DNA of 6,917 nucleotides, from assembly GCA_947565485.1 (NCBI GenBank), contig CANOGG010000065.1:1-6917 (forward strand), read 5' to 3'. A program made the position numbers and the translations under genes. Shown one piece after another: positions 6,755 to 6,917 of this stretch. The notes beneath the pieces are model-generated. The model saw only the letters and a list, made by a program, of their open reading frames with translations, ran no database searches and was not told the origin of the DNA. Each line of letters opens with the position of its first letter. Within the stretch, counting starts at the first letter, position 1. This DNA comes from an uncultured Mycoplasma sp. (GTDB lineage Bacteria > Bacillota_I > Bacilli_A > RF39 > UBA660).

Positions 6755-6917
6755 ATCTTCAAATACTTCCTTACTGCTCTTGCCGAACCAAACATTCCCA
6801 CAATCGCTCCTATAACTAACAATACCAAAGATGTATAAAAAACAAAAGGCATTGGTTTAACTAATTTTATCGTACTAAACATTTTTGATACTCCCAATTT
6901 ATCATACGCAATAATAT
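6751..6917 (-). CDS. ftsX: Cell division protein FtsX, C-terminal end (gene continues beyond the window)
   Basis: The last 54 residues are visible, in frame up to the window edge and ending in TGA at 6753-6751. They contain a hydrophobic last TM helix (FVFYTSLVLLVIGAIVGMFG) followed by the short tail SARAVRKYLKI. A final helix with G-x3-G-x-x-GS and an RK-YLK end is typical of FtsX, the permease-like subunit of the FtsEX complex. FtsEX converts cytoplasmic ATPase activity (FtsE) into activation of a periplasmic or extracellular hydrolase. The identification rests on this short tail together with the coupled coiled-coil M23 gene immediately downstream, which is the usual FtsX partner. ftsE would be expected upstream, outside the window. 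Confidence 0.82.
   Translation of the reverse strand, partial: IIAYDKLGVSKMFSTIKLVKPMPFVFYTSLVLLVIGAIVGMFGSARAVRKYLKI

Noticed and set aside
1..6917. tRNA, rRNA, riboswitch, CRISPR array or complete insertion sequence
   Set aside because: Nearly all of the window is coding or former coding sequence; the one clear gap (5437-5569) is explained by terminator, promoter and leader. No repeat-spacer pattern or transposase-like protein was seen.

Overview
This is an AT-rich, low-GC window in which every recognisable gene lies on the minus strand, so transcription runs from high to low coordinates. An FtsX C-terminus is translationally coupled to a secreted coiled-coil/M23 peptidase. The signal peptides and Shine-Dalgarno sites are Gram-positive in style, and TGG encodes Trp while TGA is used as a stop. 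Together these point to a member of the Bacillota, probably an uncultured gut-type Bacilli or Clostridia lineage. The lineage is an inference from protein style, not a database result.

Right end (6917-5570): the last 54 codons of ftsX, then by a 4-base ATGA overlap a 394-residue secreted M23 endopeptidase with an N-terminal coiled coil. FtsEX-gated peptidoglycan hydrolases are built this way. A strong intrinsic terminator (5521-5562) closes this unit. A promoter immediately after it (-35 at 5515-5520, -10 at 5492-5497) opens a second minus-strand unit that fills the rest of the window.

Second unit (5436-1), in transcription order: an intact 256-residue soluble protein of unknown function; an MFS transporter broken by two single-base frameshifts and one in-frame TGA; a 47-residue single-TM protein whose gene overlaps both neighbours; a 118-residue four-TM protein with acidic and Asn residues inside its helices; a large surface protein of about 685 residues (signal peptide, eight divergent SH3-like repeats, C-terminal TM anchor) broken by one frameshift; and a tandem paralogue of it, interrupted by an in-frame TAA and losing similarity near the left edge.

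Tight spacing, overlaps and a single visible promoter suggest one co-transcribed membrane/cell-surface cluster. Every disabling change I can see falls in the three largest genes of that unit. All three frameshifts are equivalent to loss of one base from a 2- to 3-base run. Genuine operon decay and sequencing or assembly error are both possible, and the sequence alone cannot separate them. I see no RNA genes, CRISPR arrays or complete mobile elements.
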